From an uncultured Aquimarina sp. (lineage in GTDB: Bacteria; Bacteroidota; Bacteroidia; Flavobacteriales; Flavobacteriaceae), in the NCBI GenBank assembly GCA_947497175.1, contig CANMFM010000004.1, positions 920,358 to 984,357 of the forward strand: a DNA stretch of 64,000 nucleotides. Reading direction: 5' to 3'. The position numbers were made by a program, and so were the translations under genes. The notes below the pieces were generated by a model, which saw nothing but the letters and a program-made list of their open reading frames with translations, made no database searches and was not told where the DNA came from. Numbering within the stretch: position 1 is the first letter of the stretch; each line of letters opens with the position of its first letter. Shown in pieces: positions 17,546 to 26,857 of this stretch.

Positions 17546-18325
17546 ATGATATTAGCATACAAAGGAGTTAAAATAAATTACAATGTCTCAGGAAAAGGGA
17601 CTCCCATAGTTTTTTTACATGGATTTTTAGAGAATACCACCATGTGGGAAGAGACAATGCTTTTTTTTTCAAATCAATATCACTGTGTTTCTATTGATTT
17701 GTTAGGGCATGGGGATACCGAATGCTTGGGATACATTCATTCTATGGAAGACATGGCCCTTGCCGTAAAAGCTGTGCTAGATCATCTAGAAATTCGTAAT
17801 GCTCTATTTATAGGCCACTCTATGGGTGGATATGTAGCATTGGCTATTGCAGATATTTTTACGGATTCGGTTTTGGGATTAATATTGCTTAATTCGACAT
17901 CTTTTCCAGATACTCAGGAGCGAAAACAAAATCGAACAAGAGCTATAAATATTGTAAAGAAAAATCCCAATGCATATACGAGTATGGCCATAGCGAATCT
18001 GTTTGCAGAAAAAAATCGATCAATGTTTGTTAAAGAAATTACAGAAATAAAAAATCAAGCTTCAAAGACTTCATTACAAGGAATTATTTCTGCTTTAGAA
18101 GGCATGAAAATTCGAAGAGATCGAAGCTCTATTTTAAAACATCTTAAGGTGCCAAAAATAATGTTTGCAGGTACAAGAGACCCGGTGTTAGAATATGCTA
18201 AACGTCTTGAAGAGGCTAAACAATGTGAAACTGATCTAATTACCTTTAACGGAGGGCATATGTCGTACATAGAGAATAAAGAAGAATTTCAGTCAGAATT
18301 GAAAATTTTCTTAAAGCAGTTTTGA
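17546..18325 (+). CDS. Alpha/beta hydrolase
   Basis: 259-aa cytoplasmic hydrolase. The oxyanion HG motif (VFLHGFLENTTMWEE), the nucleophile elbow FIGHSMGGYVALA with Ser near residue 94, the acid in AGTRDPVLEYA and the His in FNGGHMSYIE complete the triad. Length and layout resemble MenH-like or carboxylesterase members; the substrate cannot be deduced. No operon partner: the zinc-ribbon gene is 206 bases downstream. Confidence 0.88.
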   Translation: MILAYKGVKINYNVSGKGTPIVFLHGFLENTTMWEETMLFFSNQYHCVSIDLLGHGDTECLGYIHSMEDMALAVKAVLDHLEIRNALFIGHSMGGYVALAIADIFTDSVLGLILLNSTSFPDTQERKQNRTRAINIVKKNPNAYTSMAIANLFAEKNRSMFVKEITEIKNQASKTSLQGIISALEGMKIRRDRSSILKHLKVPKIMFAGTRDPVLEYAKRLEEAKQCETDLITFNGGHMSYIENKEEFQSELKIFLKQF

Positions 18326-18531
18326 AAGAATAACAAAAACTACACAACATAACTATAGATGAAATACAGGTTTTGGGGTCTAAAAACAAGTAAAAAAGGA
18401 TTTTTTAGTTAAAAAACAATATGAAAAGACAAATTTTTCTTACAAAAACATTGTTCATTAAGAAAAAAATACTATTATTGTCTTGATAATGAACATATAA
18501 CACTTGTCTATGAACTAATGCCCCATAAAAA

Positions 18532-18801
18532 ATGAAAAAATCTACCCCTAACACCGCCTTTTCCTTCTCTAAAATCTACTGCTCTTTATTTGGTCACGAT
18601 TATCTTCTTTCAAAAAATGTTACACATCATATAAAGGAGTACACCTGTGCACATTGTGGAGAACAAGCAACAACAAATAGCCGAGGCAGATTAGAAGTCA
18701 TGACCCCTAAATTAAAAGAAATCAATAATGCACTAGCTATGGTGCATGCAAAAAAAATTGAAAGAAGTAAAGCTAAAACTCAATTTCAGGTTGCTTCATA
18801 A
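18532..18801 (+). CDS. Small zinc-ribbon-like protein
   Basis: 89 aa. The arrangement YCSLFGHDY followed by TCAHCGE (C-x3-GH ... C-x2-C) resembles the short metal-binding proteins of the DUF1660 kind. The C-terminal half is basic and helical. Its TAA stop at 18799-18801 directly abuts the thiL stop on the other strand, with no base between them and no terminator hairpin. Function unknown. Confidence 0.7.
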   Translation: MKKSTPNTAFSFSKIYCSLFGHDYLLSKNVTHHIKEYTCAHCGEQATTNSRGRLEVMTPKLKEINNALAMVHAKKIERSKAKTQFQVAS

Positions 18802-19848
18802 TTACTCTTTAATTGGATTCCAGCCTTGAGCTTGTAATTCTATTTTTTCATTAGCTCTTGTTACTAATCCTATTCCGCTTTTCTTATCGGTAATATGTCC
18901 TATTACTGTTAAATTTGGATTTGCCTTAATTTTGGGATAATCTTCTTGTTTGATAGTAAACAATAATTCATAATCTTCACCACCATTTAATGCAACTGTA
19001 GTACTATTTAATTTAAACTCTTCACATACAGAAATCACTGCGGGATCCAAAGGTATTTTTTCTTCATATAAATTTACTCCAACATTAGACTGGGTGCAAA
19101 GATGTAACACTTCAGAAGACAGGCCATCGCTTATATCAATCATACTGGTTGGTTTTACCTCCAGGGCTTTAAGAAGCTCAGGAATATCTTTTCTTGCTTC
19201 AGGTTTGAGTTGCCTCTCAATAATATATGTGTATTGATCAAGATCAGGTTGCGAATTTGGATTTACTTCAAACACTTGCTTTTCCCTCTCTAAAATCTGT
19301 AACCCCATATAGGCTGCTCCCAAATCACCGGTTACAACCAAAAGATCATTTTCTTTGGCCCCGCTGCGATATACAAGATCTTCTTTATTAGCATAACCAA
19401 TAGCTGTAACACTAATTATCAATCCTGTAGTAGATGAGGTCGTGTCTCCACCAACTACGTCTATATTATATATCTTTGCTGCAGTTGCTATACCAGCATA
19501 TAATTCTTCTAGCGCCTCTAGCGGAAATCTATTTGATACCGCTATAGAAATTGTAATTTGACTTGCTGTGGCATTCATGGCATATACGTCAGAAAGATTT
19601 ACCATAACCGCTTTGTAACCCAAATGCTTCAACGGTACATAAGCAAGATCAAAATGTACTCCCTCAATTAGCAAATCTGTAGTTAGCACAGATTTATTGC
19701 CTTTAAAATCCAAAACTGCAGCATCGTCTCCAATTCCTAAATCTGTAGTTTTTTGCTGAATCTTAAATTCTTTGGTCAAATGATTAATAAGTCCAAATTC
19801 TCCCAATTCGGATATCGGTGTCTTCGATGTATTTTTATCTTCAATCAT
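18802..19848 (-). CDS. thiL: Thiamine-monophosphate kinase
   Basis: Converts thiamine phosphate to thiamine diphosphate with ATP. 348 aa from the ATG at 19848. Motifs: LGEFGLINHLT, DLGIGDDAAVLD, VNLSDVYAMNA, VVGGDTTSS, TGDLGAAYMGLQ, MIDISDGLSSEV and NGGEDYELLFT, the metal and substrate loops of the PurM-like fold. A longer frame starts at 19875, but a TAnnTTTG-type -7 element lies at 19853-19860 between the two codons, so that start would not be transcribed. The gene diverges from the suf operon and converges head-on, without spacing, with the zinc-ribbon gene. Confidence 0.96.
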   Translation of the reverse strand: MIEDKNTSKTPISELGEFGLINHLTKEFKIQQKTTDLGIGDDAAVLDFKGNKSVLTTDLLIEGVHFDLAYVPLKHLGYKAVMVNLSDVYAMNATASQITISIAVSNRFPLEALEELYAGIATAAKIYNIDVVGGDTTSSTTGLIISVTAIGYANKEDLVYRSGAKENDLLVVTGDLGAAYMGLQILEREKQVFEVNPNSQPDLDQYTYIIERQLKPEARKDIPELLKALEVKPTSMIDISDGLSSEVLHLCTQSNVGVNLYEEKIPLDPAVISVCEEFKLNSTTVALNGGEDYELLFTIKQEDYPKIKANPNLTVIGHITDKKSGIGLVTRANEKIELQAQGWNPIKE

Positions 19849-19852
19849 GTTG

Positions 19853-19860
19853 CAAAGGTA
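19853..19860 (-). promoter_or_regulatory. -7 element of thiL, possibly leaderless transcript
   Basis: On the minus strand TACCTTTG fits TAnnTTTG and ends only four bases before the thiL ATG, so transcription would start at or next to the initiation codon. No TTG is found at the expected upstream distance. Confidence 0.45.
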
Positions 19861-19952
19861 ATCGATCACAATCAATTGACCGTGCTTCTGTCTAGCATAA
19901 TATGTTTTATAGCTTTTGTCTATTTGTATATATGTTAGATTAATGTTAGGTT

Positions 19953-19985
19953 TTGTGTATAAAATATACTTATGTAGTATATTTG
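19953..19985 (+). promoter_or_regulatory. Promoter of the suf operon
   Basis: TTG at 19953-19955, a 22-base spacer and TATATTTG at 19978-19985, an exact match to the Bacteroidota consensus. Predicted transcription start near 19992, giving a leader of about 30 bases. No Fur- or IscR-like palindrome could be singled out. Confidence 0.65.
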
Positions 19986-20020
19986 CATTTCATTTAGAAT
20001 TAATCTATTTATAAAGAAGT

Positions 20021-20350
20021 ATGATTAAGGTATCAGACATAGCAAAAAACAAGGTCGTCGAATTGATGAGCGAAGATGGATATAATGCCACTACCGATTA
20101 TGTACGAGTAGGTGTAAAAAGTGGCGGATGCTCTGGCTTATCATATGACTTAAAGTTTGACAAAACACAAGAAGAAGGAGATAAAGTCTTTGAAGATAAT
20201 GGTGTAAAAATCATTGTTGATAAGAAAAGTTTCTTGTATCTCATCGGAACAACGTTAGAGTACTCGGGGGGTTTAAACGGTACTGGTTTCGTGTTTAATA
20301 ATCCCAATGCTAGTAGAACTTGCGGTTGTGGAGAAAGTTTTTCCCTTTAA
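20021..20350 (+). CDS. A-type iron-sulfur carrier (SufA/ErpA-like)
   Basis: 109-aa HesB-fold protein delivering assembled Fe-S clusters to target enzymes. The three conserved cysteines are present in GGCSGLSYDL (near residue 39) and in TCGCGESFSL at the C-terminus. First gene of the suf operon: 43 bases before sufB and directly behind a good promoter. The symbol is left open because A-type paralogues (sufA, erpA, iscA) cannot be separated by eye. Confidence 0.93.
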   Translation: MIKVSDIAKNKVVELMSEDGYNATTDYVRVGVKSGGCSGLSYDLKFDKTQEEGDKVFEDNGVKIIVDKKSFLYLIGTTLEYSGGLNGTGFVFNNPNASRTCGCGESFSL

Positions 20351-20393
20351 TTGATAAAAAAAAGAGCCCTGAATAATTTTTAGGTCAAAGAAG

Positions 20394-21839
20394 ATGGCAT
20401 ATACAGAAGACGATTTAAAGAAAGAGTTAGAGACTAAAGAATATGAGTATGGATTTTATACCGATATAGAATCCGATACTTTTCCTGTAGGTCTTAATGA
20501 GGGTATAGTTCGTGCAATTTCTAAGAAAAAAGAAGAACCCGAATGGATGACAGAGTGGAGGTTAGAGGCTTTTCGTGTTTGGGAGCAAATGGAAGAGCCC
20601 GAATGGGCTAATGTCAAGTATGAAAAACCTGACTTTCAGAATATTTCATACTATTCTGCCCCTAACAAGAAGCCAAAATACAATAGTATTGATGAAGTTG
20701 ATCCAGAATTGCTTGAGACGTTCGAAAAACTTGGGATTTCTTTAGAAGAGCAAAAGAAATTAGCAGGAGTAGCGGTGGATATTGTAATGGATTCTGTTTC
20801 GGTGGCAACAACGTTTAAAGAAACGTTAGCCGAAAAAGGGATTATTTTCTGCTCTATTTCTGAGGCAATCCAGGAACATCCCGAATTGGTTAAACAATAT
20901 ATTGGTTCTGTAGTTCCGCAGAAAGATAATTTTTATGCAGCGTTAAACTCTGCAGTATTCAGCGATGGTTCTTTTTGTTATATTCCTAAAGGAGTTCGAT
21001 GCCCGATGGAGCTTTCAACGTATTTTAGAATCAATCAAGCAGGTACTGGTCAGTTTGAGCGTACATTAGTAATTGCAGACAAAGGCAGTTATGTAAGTTA
21101 TCTTGAAGGATGTACTGCACCTTCTCGGGACGAAAATCAATTACATGCCGCTGTAGTAGAATTAATTGCATTAGACGATGCAGAGATAAAGTATTCTACT
21201 GTACAAAACTGGTATCCTGGTAATGCCGAAGGTAAAGGAGGGGTCTATAATTTTGTGACCAAACGAGGAATTTGTGAAACCAATGCTAAAATTTCATGGA
21301 CTCAGGTAGAAACTGGGTCAGCGGTAACCTGGAAATACCCATCGTGTGTGCTTAAAGGAGATCATTCTGTTGGCGAATTTTATTCGATTGCCGTGACTAA
21401 TAATTTTCAGCAAGCAGATACAGGTACAAAAATGATACACTTGGGGAAAAACACTAAAAGTACCATTATCTCTAAAGGTATTTCTGCAGGAAATTCACAA
21501 AATAGTTACAGGGGATTAGTACAGATAAATAGTAGAGCGACCAATGCACGTAACTTTTCACAATGCGATTCGCTGTTAATGGGCAATGAATGTGGAGCTC
21601 ATACGTTTCCTTATATAGAAGCAAAAAATAAAACTGCTCAGATAGAACATGAAGCTACAACAAGTAAAATAGGTGAAGATCAAATTTTTTACTGCAACCA
21701 ACGCGGTATAGATACTGAAAAGGCTATCGCTTTAATTGTTAATGGTTTTAGTAAAGAAGTGTTGAATAAATTACCTATGGAGTTTGCCGTTGAAGCCCAA
21801 AAACTTCTGGAAATTTCTCTTGAAGGTTCTGTTGGATAA
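20394..21839 (+). CDS. sufB: Fe-S cluster assembly scaffold SufB
   Basis: 481-aa core subunit of the SufBCD scaffold, on which sulfur from SufS/SufE is built into clusters. Full length, with the right-handed beta-helix core and the conserved C-terminal segment [20 protein letters not shown] (cysteines kept) followed by [21 protein letters not shown]. The N-terminal SufB-type sequence distinguishes it from SufD. Cotranscribed with the A-type carrier; the SPII lipoprotein gene follows after 25 bases. Confidence 0.98.
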   Translation: MAYTEDDLKKELETKEYEYGFYTDIESDTFPVGLNEGIVRAISKKKEEPEWMTEWRLEAFRVWEQMEEPEWANVKYEKPDFQNISYYSAPNKKPKYNSIDEVDPELLETFEKLGISLEEQKKLAGVAVDIVMDSVSVATTFKETLAEKGIIFCSISEAIQEHPELVKQYIGSVVPQKDNFYAALNSAVFSDGSFCYIPKGVRCPMELSTYFRINQAGTGQFERTLVIADKGSYVSYLEGCTAPSRDENQLHAAVVELIALDDAEIKYSTVQNWYPGNAEGKGGVYNFVTKRGICETNAKISWTQVETGSAVTWKYPSCVLKGDHSVGEFYSIAVTNNFQQADTGTKMIHLGKNTKSTIISKGISAGNSQNSYRGLVQINSRATNARNFSQCDSLLMGNECGAHTFPYIEAKNKTAQIEHEATTSKIGEDQIFYCNQRGIDTEKAIALIVNGFSKEVLNKLPMEFAVEAQKLLEISLEGSVG

Positions 21840-21864
21840 ACTAATAATCATCAAATCAACATTA

Positions 21865-22266
21865 ATGAAACAACCACTTCTTCTGATTGCCCTAAGCCTA
21901 ATGCTTTTTTGTTGTAAAACTGAAAACAAAACGAACGACCCTAACCTGATTCGAGGTGAATTTATCCTCATAGATGATGCGGCAGTAATAAAAGGAAAAG
22001 ACTTCATTTATGGAGTTGTAATTGACGAAGTCACTCGCGAATTAGCTAAGAAAGTAGCTCCACTACAGAGAGAAGAATATGATATGGTTCCTGTGGTCAT
22101 TAAAGGTGTTATAAAACCTAATCCAGAGCAGGGATGGGAAGAAATTGTAGAAATAAAAGAGATTATAGGAGTAAGTGCACCGACATCAGAGTTGCCTACT
22201 AAAATAAAATCTACTACAGAAGACCAAAACCCTTCTTCTGGTCCAAATCCAGAAAAAGAAAATTAA
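21865..22266 (+). CDS. Small lipoprotein inside the suf operon
   Basis: 133 aa from the ATG at 21865; an in-frame ATG at 21784 inside sufB would destroy the signal peptide. SPII signal KQPLLLIALSLMLFCCKTE gives a lipid-anchored envelope protein. The central part (DPNLIRGEFILIDDAAVIKG and following strands) is a small beta-rich domain and the C-terminal ~30 residues are Ser/Pro/Glu-rich and probably disordered. No family recognised. Its position between sufB and sufC is unexpected for an exported protein. Confidence 0.8.
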   Translation: MKQPLLLIALSLMLFCCKTENKTNDPNLIRGEFILIDDAAVIKGKDFIYGVVIDEVTRELAKKVAPLQREEYDMVPVVIKGVIKPNPEQGWEEIVEIKEIIGVSAPTSELPTKIKSTTEDQNPSSGPNPEKEN

Positions 22267-22327
22267 ATAGATAAATTACAAGTATTGCTGAAAACAAAAT
22301 GTTGTAGAACATATAATAAAAATTCAA

Positions 22328-23206
22328 GTGAAAAAACACATACTCTTACTATTTCTCTTTGTAGTTTTTCTTGCATGTAAAGAGACTAAAAAGGAAAGTT
22401 CAGATACTACTAATGTTGCTGAAGAAATTAAGAAGCCCGATGTAAAACTTTATACTTTTAATGGAGGTACAGTGATGGCTAATAATTTGGAACTTTTTTC
22501 GCAAGACACAACATACCAGGGTCAATCCAAAGAATTTGCTGATCCATTTTATGTTATTAGTCATCCAAAGGGCAACCTAATGTGGGATGCGGGGCTTCCA
22601 GAGATGTTAGTGGGTTTACCAGAGCCTTTTACTGATCCAAGCGGTTCTTTTACAGTATCAAGAAGCGATTCTGTAGCTAATCAATTGAAATTAATAGGGA
22701 TGCATATTGAAGATATTAAATATATTGCCCTATCACATTCACATTTTGACCATACCGGGCATGCCAATACCTTTAAGAAGTCTACATGGCTGGTACAAGA
22801 GATAGAGTATGATTCTATAATCAGCACAACGAGCCAAAAGACAAATACGGATAATTACAATGCGATAAAAGAATTAAAAAACATCAAAAAGCTTAATGGA
22901 GATTTTGATGTTTTTGGTGATGGAAGCGTAATTATCAAATCTATGCCGGGGCATACACCAGGACATCAGGTATTGTATGTTGATTTGGCAGAACACGGTC
23001 CATTATTATTGTCGGGAGATTTATATCATTTATATGAAAACAGAGAACATAAGAGAGTACCTGTTTTTAATTTTGACGTAGATCAAACCCTAAAAAGTAT
23101 GAATGTTTTTGAAGCTTTTGCTAAAGAAAGTAATGCAAAAGTGTACTTACAACACCAAAAAGAAGATTTTAACACAATGCCAAAAGCACCTAAATATTTA
23201 AATTAA
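22328..23206 (+). CDS. Metallo-beta-lactamase-fold hydrolase lipoprotein
   Basis: 292 aa from a GTG start. SPII signal (ILLLFLFVVFLACKET) followed by a complete MBL domain: SHSHFDHTGH (HxHxDH dimetal motif), PGHTPGHQ (third His) and LLSGDLYH (bridging Asp). Overall similar to the N-acyl-homoserine-lactonase branch of MBL lactonases, but the substrate cannot be assigned and the enzyme is envelope-located. It ends 6 bases before sufC, so it is embedded in the suf operon. It could act on a lactone, ester or thioester outside the cytoplasm. Confidence 0.88.
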   Translation: MKKHILLLFLFVVFLACKETKKESSDTTNVAEEIKKPDVKLYTFNGGTVMANNLELFSQDTTYQGQSKEFADPFYVISHPKGNLMWDAGLPEMLVGLPEPFTDPSGSFTVSRSDSVANQLKLIGMHIEDIKYIALSHSHFDHTGHANTFKKSTWLVQEIEYDSIISTTSQKTNTDNYNAIKELKNIKKLNGDFDVFGDGSVIIKSMPGHTPGHQVLYVDLAEHGPLLLSGDLYHLYENREHKRVPVFNFDVDQTLKSMNVFEAFAKESNAKVYLQHQKEDFNTMPKAPKYLN

Positions 23207-23212
23207 GAGACG

Positions 23213-23965
23213 ATGCTGAAAATAAAAGATTTACACGCTAGTGTAGAAGATAAAGAAATCCTAAAAGGTCTTAACTTAGAAGTTAAAGCAGGAGAAATTC
23301 ATGCTATAATGGGGCCAAACGGTGCAGGAAAAAGTACTTTGGCAAATATTATTGCAGGTAAAGAAGAGTACGAAGTTACAGGCGGAGGGATTCATCTAGA
23401 TGGAGAAGATATAGAAGAATTAGCGGCAGAAGAAAGAGCTCACAAAGGCGTTTTTCTTTCGTTTCAATATCCAGTTGAAATTCCGGGAGTGACTGTAACA
23501 AATTTCATGAAAACCGCGATTAATGAAACTAGAAAGGCACAGGGCCTAGAAGAAATGCCCGCCAAAGATATGTTGAAAAAAATTCGTGAAAAATCTGAGC
23601 TTCTGGAAATAGATCGTAAATTCTTATCCCGATCACTTAACGAAGGATTTTCGGGTGGTGAAAAAAAGAGAAATGAAATTTTTCAGATGGCGATGATGGA
23701 GCCTAAATTAGCCATTCTCGACGAAACAGACTCTGGGCTTGATATCGATGCCCTAAGAATTGTTGCTAATGGTGTAAATAAGTTAAAAGGTAAAGACAAT
23801 GCGATTGTTGTGATTACACATTATCAAAGACTTTTAGAATACATTGTACCCGATTTTGTACATGTGTTATATGATGGCAAAATCGTGAAATCTGGCACTA
23901 AAGAATTAGCTCTTGAGTTAGAAGAAAAAGGATACGATTGGATTAAAGAAGAGATAAACGCATAA
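23213..23965 (+). CDS. sufC: SUF system ATPase SufC
   Basis: 250-aa ABC-type ATPase that drives conformational change of SufBD. Walker A GPNGAGKSTLAN, signature FSGGEKKRNE, Walker B LAILDETDSGLDIDA and the H-loop ITHYQR are intact. Soluble, with no membrane partner. It starts six bases after the MBL lipoprotein gene and is followed by sufD after 79 bases. Confidence 0.98.
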   Translation: MLKIKDLHASVEDKEILKGLNLEVKAGEIHAIMGPNGAGKSTLANIIAGKEEYEVTGGGIHLDGEDIEELAAEERAHKGVFLSFQYPVEIPGVTVTNFMKTAINETRKAQGLEEMPAKDMLKKIREKSELLEIDRKFLSRSLNEGFSGGEKKRNEIFQMAMMEPKLAILDETDSGLDIDALRIVANGVNKLKGKDNAIVVITHYQRLLEYIVPDFVHVLYDGKIVKSGTKELALELEEKGYDWIKEEINA

Positions 23966-24044
23966 ATTTTGGTTTAAGATTGATGGTGTAGCAGTCTATG
24001 CACTATATACGATTACCCTTCAACGATAAACAAACAACTAAGAA

Positions 24045-25358
24045 ATGGAATTGAAAGATAAATTAATATCCTCTTTTTTGGCCTTTGAAAATACGGTTGA
24101 CGTAGATGCTCCTGTACATGACATTAGAAGTCAGGCCATTAAGGTTTTCGAAGAAAAGGGGTTTCCTACCAAAAAAGAAGAAGCTTGGAAATATACCTCT
24201 CTTAATGCTGTTTTAAAGCATGATTACAGTATTTTTCCGAAAGAAGAAAATGCTTTAGAATTTAAGGATATAAAAAAGTTCTTTCTTCATGATTTAGATA
24301 CCTATAAGATTGTTTTTATTGATGGTAAATATTCATCACACTTATCTGAAACAACTCACGATAAGATTGATGTGTGTCTTATGTCGTCTGCATTAAGTCA
24401 TGATAAATATAAACCGTTAATAGATAATTATTTTAATAAGGTAGCGCGGCAGGATGGACTTACCTCCTTGAATACTGCATTTTCAAAAGAAGGTGCATAT
24501 ATCTACATACCAAAAAATCGTTTGGCAGATAAACCTATACAGATTATTCATTTTTCTACAGGAAAAGAATCAGCACAAATGCTACAGCCGCGTAACCTAA
24601 TTATTGTAGAAGAAAATTCACATGTACAGATTATCGAACGCCACCAAAGTCTCACAAACAATCCGGTTTTAACAAACTCTGTTACCGAGATTTTTGTAGA
24701 TAACAGAGCCATTGTTGATTATTATAAAATACAAAATGATAATGAGCAGGCTTCGCTTATCGATAATACCTATATACAACAACAAGCGCAAAGTGTAGCA
24801 TCAGTACATACTTTTGCCTTCGGAGGAAATATGACTCGAAATAATTTAAATTTCTTTCAACAAGGAGAAGGTATTGATTCTATTCTTAACGGGATAACCA
24901 TTATCGAAGGCAAACAACATGTAGATCATAATACACTTGTACACCATACAGAACCAAATTGTGAGAGTCACCAGGACTACAAAGGTATTTTTGATGAAAA
25001 AGCAACCGGTGTTTTTAATGGAAAAATTATTGTAAATAAAGAAGCTCAAAAAACAAATGCCTTCCAGTCTAACAATAATATTCTGTTAAGTGATAAAGCC
25101 ACTATCAACTCAAAACCTCAATTAGAGATTTTTGCAGATGATGTTAAATGTTCTCATGGTTGTACTATTGGGCAACTGGATGAAAATGCTTTATTTTACA
25201 TGAGATCTCGTGGTATTGGAGAAAAAGAGGCTAAAGCTTTGATGATGTATGCCTTTGCTAATAATGTATTAGAAAGTGTTAAAATACCACAGTTAAAAAC
25301 TAGAATTAATAAACTTATTGCCAATAAGCTTAATGTAAATATTGGTTTTGACTTATAG
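24045..25358 (+). CDS. sufD: Fe-S cluster assembly protein SufD
   Basis: 437-aa partner of SufB in the SufBC2D complex. N-terminal helical part with FPTKKEEAWKYTSL, then the beta-helix core ending in VKCSHGCTIGQLDENALFY and RSRGIGEKEAKALM, the usual SufD C-terminal signature. Last gene of the operon; a strong terminator follows. Confidence 0.97.
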   Translation: MELKDKLISSFLAFENTVDVDAPVHDIRSQAIKVFEEKGFPTKKEEAWKYTSLNAVLKHDYSIFPKEENALEFKDIKKFFLHDLDTYKIVFIDGKYSSHLSETTHDKIDVCLMSSALSHDKYKPLIDNYFNKVARQDGLTSLNTAFSKEGAYIYIPKNRLADKPIQIIHFSTGKESAQMLQPRNLIIVEENSHVQIIERHQSLTNNPVLTNSVTEIFVDNRAIVDYYKIQNDNEQASLIDNTYIQQQAQSVASVHTFAFGGNMTRNNLNFFQQGEGIDSILNGITIIEGKQHVDHNTLVHHTEPNCESHQDYKGIFDEKATGVFNGKIIVNKEAQKTNAFQSNNNILLSDKATINSKPQLEIFADDVKCSHGCTIGQLDENALFYMRSRGIGEKEAKALMMYAFANNVLESVKIPQLKTRINKLIANKLNVNIGFDL

Positions 25359-25396
25359 TACAAAAGTATGCTAGAAAAAGGATACTTAGCAAACCG

Positions 25397-25428
25397 AAAC
25401 CAAGTCTTATCATAGACTTGGTTTTTTT
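25397..25428. terminator. Bidirectional terminator after sufD
   Basis: Perfect 11-bp stem AAACCAAGTCT / AGACTTGGTTT with loop TATCAT and a T-run, between the converging sufD and serine hydrolase genes. Confidence 0.85.
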
Positions 25429-26779
25429 ATTCTATAGCGCTAACAATCTCTTTTAAAAAGGTATTAAAATCTACTCCTGCATCACCGATCAATCCCAAAC
25501 GTACAATCACCAAATCTTTTGAGGGAATAATAAACACTCGTTGGCCTTGATAGCCATTTGAAGAATACATATCTCGTGGCGCATCGGGATAAAACCCTCC
25601 TGCATTTAACCAGAAATGACCACCATAATCACCACCAGAAGTAGCACTTGGTGTTGTCACATAGTCTACCCAATAAGGATCAAAAATTTGTGTTCCGTTC
25701 CAGTTACCTCTATGTAGATATAGAAGCCCAAATTTACCCCAATCTCTTGCGGTTGCCCATGCATAAGAAGACCCGACATAATTGCCAGCGATGTCTGTTT
25801 CTATTAGCATAGAATGCATTCCTATTTTATCGATCAATTCTCGATATGGATAATCCAGATATTCTTGATAGTCAGAAAATTGTTTTCTGAGTATTCCCGA
25901 CAACAAATTAGAAACACCAGATGAGTAGTACCAGTATTCGTTTGGTTTATGGATTGCTTTTTTATGAATCTGAGCAGTAGTCATATCACTATCCAGATAT
26001 AACATGGTTGTGGCGTCAGAAATAGAACCATAATCTTCATTCCAGGCCAAACCACAATTCATTTGTAATAAATTATTGATTGTGATTTCCTTTCTCTCGT
26101 CATTTTGCCATTCTGCTACAGGGGCTTTGTCTTTAATTTGGATAGCTCCTTGTTTCTGTAACACCCCATACACTGTAGCCAATACACTTTTAGTCATTGA
26201 CCAGCCGGGTAGTTTAGAGTTCTTATTCAATCCATCTGCGTATTTTTCGGCAATAATTTGATCATTGTACAATATCATAACCGCTCTGGTTTTCTTCATA
26301 CGTTCATTATTGCTATCAAAAATTGAAGCTACTGCGGTGTTTATTTTATCGTAATCTACGGTAGTAAACAGGGTGTCTTTTTGTTTTAGTTCACCATAGG
26401 GATATGACAAACCAGTTTTTGTTTTAATTCTATTGGGAATTAAAACAGGCGAGTTTTCATCAAAATCCTCATTAATCAGAACGCTGCCCAGACCTTCTCT
26501 ATACACAGCCTTTCTTTTCTTAAGCCCAAACACAGAAGCAACCGATGTTTTTTCTTTCATATTCACTGCGTCGTCAGCTAGATGAACTGGAGCAAAATTG
26601 TTATCCGTTGTATCCGTAAATACAACACTTCTACTTCCTATAAAAACAGAAGAATTCATATGTTTGGCAGAATATCCCGTTAAAATCGTAAGCTTAGGAT
26701 AATTAAAACCTGCAACGCAGCAAACCACTATAATTAGAACTAAAAATGTGATCCCAAAAATCTTTTTAAATCGTGTCAT
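25427..26779 (-). CDS. Beta-lactamase-family serine hydrolase (class C fold)
   Basis: 450 aa. One N-terminal hydrophobic segment (ITFLVLIIVVCCVAGF) acts as signal anchor. The penicillin-binding-protein fold follows: SxxK in GWSMTKSVLATVYG (Ser/Lys near residue 195), the YxN-equivalent YYSSGVSN near 300, and a HFWLNAGG segment in place of KTG. This pattern matches the 6-aminohexanoate-dimer hydrolase/esterase branch rather than true beta-lactamases. It lies inverted between the suf operon and sufS and has no obvious partner. Confidence 0.88.
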   Translation of the reverse strand: MTRFKKIFGITFLVLIIVVCCVAGFNYPKLTILTGYSAKHMNSSVFIGSRSVVFTDTTDNNFAPVHLADDAVNMKEKTSVASVFGLKKRKAVYREGLGSVLINEDFDENSPVLIPNRIKTKTGLSYPYGELKQKDTLFTTVDYDKINTAVASIFDSNNERMKKTRAVMILYNDQIIAEKYADGLNKNSKLPGWSMTKSVLATVYGVLQKQGAIQIKDKAPVAEWQNDERKEITINNLLQMNCGLAWNEDYGSISDATTMLYLDSDMTTAQIHKKAIHKPNEYWYYSSGVSNLLSGILRKQFSDYQEYLDYPYRELIDKIGMHSMLIETDIAGNYVGSSYAWATARDWGKFGLLYLHRGNWNGTQIFDPYWVDYVTTPSATSGGDYGGHFWLNAGGFYPDAPRDMYSSNGYQGQRVFIIPSKDLVIVRLGLIGDAGVDFNTFLKEIVSAIE

Positions 26780-26834
26780 TTCTATGAAGGTTAAATCATT
26801 CTAAAAATAAGCAAACCTAATTAGAAATACTTAG

Positions 26835-26842
26835 TACTTTTG
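26835..26842 (+). promoter_or_regulatory. -7 element of sufS
   Basis: TACTTTTG is an exact TAnnTTTG match. Predicted transcription start near 26848 leaves a leader of about ten bases before the ATG at 26858 and rules out the in-frame TTG at 26840. No -33 TTG is seen. Confidence 0.5.
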
Positions 26843-26857
26843 CAGAAAGAAATTACT

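Noticed and set aside
22328..23206. Quorum-quenching AHL lactonase label for the MBL lipoprotein
   Set aside because: The metal motif is shared by many MBL enzymes; similarity by eye does not establish the substrate, and no quorum-sensing gene is nearby.
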